This document shows, in pieces, positions 13,664-14,519 of a stretch of 14,519 bases of DNA. The position numbers and the translations under genes were made by a program. This DNA is from DATHBR01 sp036389955 (GTDB lineage: Bacteria > Myxococcota > Myxococcia > Myxococcales > Myxococcaceae). The stretch spans positions 1-14,519 of the forward strand of contig DASVVJ010000807.1 in assembly GCA_036389955.1 (NCBI GenBank), given 5' to 3'. Position 1 is the first letter of the stretch. Each line of letters begins with the position of its first letter. The notes below the pieces were generated by a model that did no database searches, was not told the origin of the DNA, and was given only the letters and a program-made list of their open reading frames with translations.

Positions 13664-14519
13664 ATGACCCCTTGGGATCCGGCCACCGTGCGGCTGCTCG
13701 ATGAGGCCGCTGAGGTGCGGCGAGAGGCCGTGGAGGCCGTGGAGACAACGGCGCTCCCGGGCCGGTATGCGCTGCGGCAGGCGTTGCTGGCCGATGAGGA
13801 CGCCGAGGTCCGCGCCTCCGCCGCGCGCCGGCTGGGAGAGACGCGGGATCGCCGCTTCACCGCCGCGCTGATGGAGGCACTGTTCGACCCGATGCCCTCT
13901 GTCCGGGACCGCGCCTGGCGCGCGCTGGCACGGCTGGGGGCTCGGGAGCTGCTGTCTCCGGCGGAGCGGGCCATCCGGGAGGAGCCGGTGTGGTGGGTGC
14001 GGCGTGCCGCCATCCGGGCCTCGGCCTCGGTGGCGGGCAGTGGGGCGCTGGAGTTGCTGCTGCGTGCCCTGGAGGACCCGTTCTGGCGCGTGCGCAACGC
14101 GGCGGTGCAGGCGCTGGGGTGGCTGGGAGAGACGGATGCCACGGTGCGACAGCGCGTTCAGCGGGTGGGCGAAGGAGTGGGGCCCGGGCCGGTCAAGGCG
14201 GCGGTCTCGTATCTAGAAGGGGTGTGGGGGAACTCGGGCTCCGGGCCGGGTGGGGCGGTTCTGCAGGCGCCCGCCCGGACCGCCGCTCGCGAGGAGCCGC
14301 TGGAGGATGAAGATCCCGCCGTGGTGACGGCGAGGCTCGAGCGGATGCCGGCCTCGGCCGTTCCTGCCGTCAAGCTGGTGGAGTGGCTGGGGGATCCGCA
14401 CGAGGCGCTGCGGACGTTGGCCCGGCGCCGCCTGATCGAGCGGCGCGATCCCGAGGCGATCCGGCTTGCGATGCGCTGGCTGGATGAGCCTCGCGTGCCC
14501 CATGCGGCGGAGGAGGTTC
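13664..14519 (+). CDS. HEAT-repeat protein (3' end off window)
   Basis: An open frame runs from ATG 13664 to the right edge (285 codons). It consists of helical repeats of about 30 residues with the HEAT pattern D-x-x-x-x-VR-x-x-A: EDAEVRASAARRLGE, DPMPSVRDRAWRALARLG, EEPVWWVRRAAIRASA, DPFWRVRNAAVQALGWLG, then a Gly/Pro-rich break (about 185-225) and further repeats (DPHEALRTLARRRLIER). HEAT repeats form curved protein-binding solenoids, and no enzyme domain is visible in the part present. A GTG at 13661 directly before the ATG is an equally possible start; no clear ribosome-binding site is present. A 9-bp tandem duplication (GAGGCCGTG, 13724-13741) encodes EAVEAV near the N-terminus. It is divergent from the CxCxxC protein. 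Confidence 0.88.
   Translation, partial: MTPWDPATVRLLDEAAEVRREAVEAVETTALPGRYALRQALLADEDAEVRASAARRLGETRDRRFTAALMEALFDPMPSVRDRAWRALARLGARELLSPAERAIREEPVWWVRRAAIRASASVAGSGALELLLRALEDPFWRVRNAAVQALGWLGETDATVRQRVQRVGEGVGPGPVKAAVSYLEGVWGNSGSGPGGAVLQAPARTAAREEPLEDEDPAVVTARLERMPASAVPAVKLVEWLGDPHEALRTLARRRLIERRDPEAIRLAMRWLDEPRVPHAAEEV

Noticed and set aside
13724..13744. GAGGCCGTG tandem repeat at the HEAT gene start
   Set aside because: Only two copies plus three bases; it encodes EAVEAVE and is consistent with helical composition rather than a regulatory repeat.
1..14519. CRISPR array, tRNA/rRNA genes, transposase or integrase
   Set aside because: No regularly spaced repeats, RNA gene signatures or recombinase motifs were seen on either strand.

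Overview
The window looks like chromosomal DNA of a fruiting myxobacterium, probably suborder Cystobacterineae (Archangium/Cystobacter/Stigmatella-like). It has high GC with strong third-position G/C bias and many lipoproteins. It also carries a 229-residue orphan response regulator at 8818-9507 that I recognise as FruA, the developmental regulator known from Myxococcus xanthus. Twelve protein genes are supported. No rRNA, tRNA, CRISPR or insertion sequence was seen.

Left third (1-4822, all minus strand): this is an accessory block and visibly less GC-rich than the rest (only 20 of the 60 bases at 4261-4320 are G or C). In transcription order it holds: a small protein with a candidate papain-type Cys/His pair; a single-pass membrane protein overlapping it by ATGA; a stand-alone homologue of the T7 gp13 / DUF2833 phage virion protein family; and a large N6-adenine DNA methyltransferase with a Type ISP-like C-terminal region but no helicase or nuclease. 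The methyltransferase runs off the left edge. A perfect 15-bp inverted repeat lies inside its coding sequence.

Middle (5064-8537): a zinc-ribbon plus J-domain protein on the plus strand converges with, and overlaps by 82 bp, a minus-strand run of glycosyltransferase (GT4), RDD membrane protein and SpoIIM-family membrane protein. RDD and SpoIIM genes are 1 nt apart and very likely translationally coupled.

Right-centre (8538-12099, plus strand): a 280-bp divergent intergenic region carries a near-perfect MrpC-type site upstream of fruA. Then come fruA, a GC-rich hairpin, a TPR lipoprotein and a lipoprotein fusing a cytochrome-c-like haem motif to a copper type II ascorbate-dependent monooxygenase domain.

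Right end (12105-14519): a secreted protein of unknown function on the minus strand, a second unknown protein with a CxCxxC cluster, and a divergently transcribed HEAT-repeat protein that runs off the right edge.

The best leads are the fruA locus with its degenerate receiver and putative MrpC site, and the low-GC block. In that block a possible toxin/immunity-type pair, a lone phage virion-protein homologue and an orphan ISP-like methyltransferase sit together.
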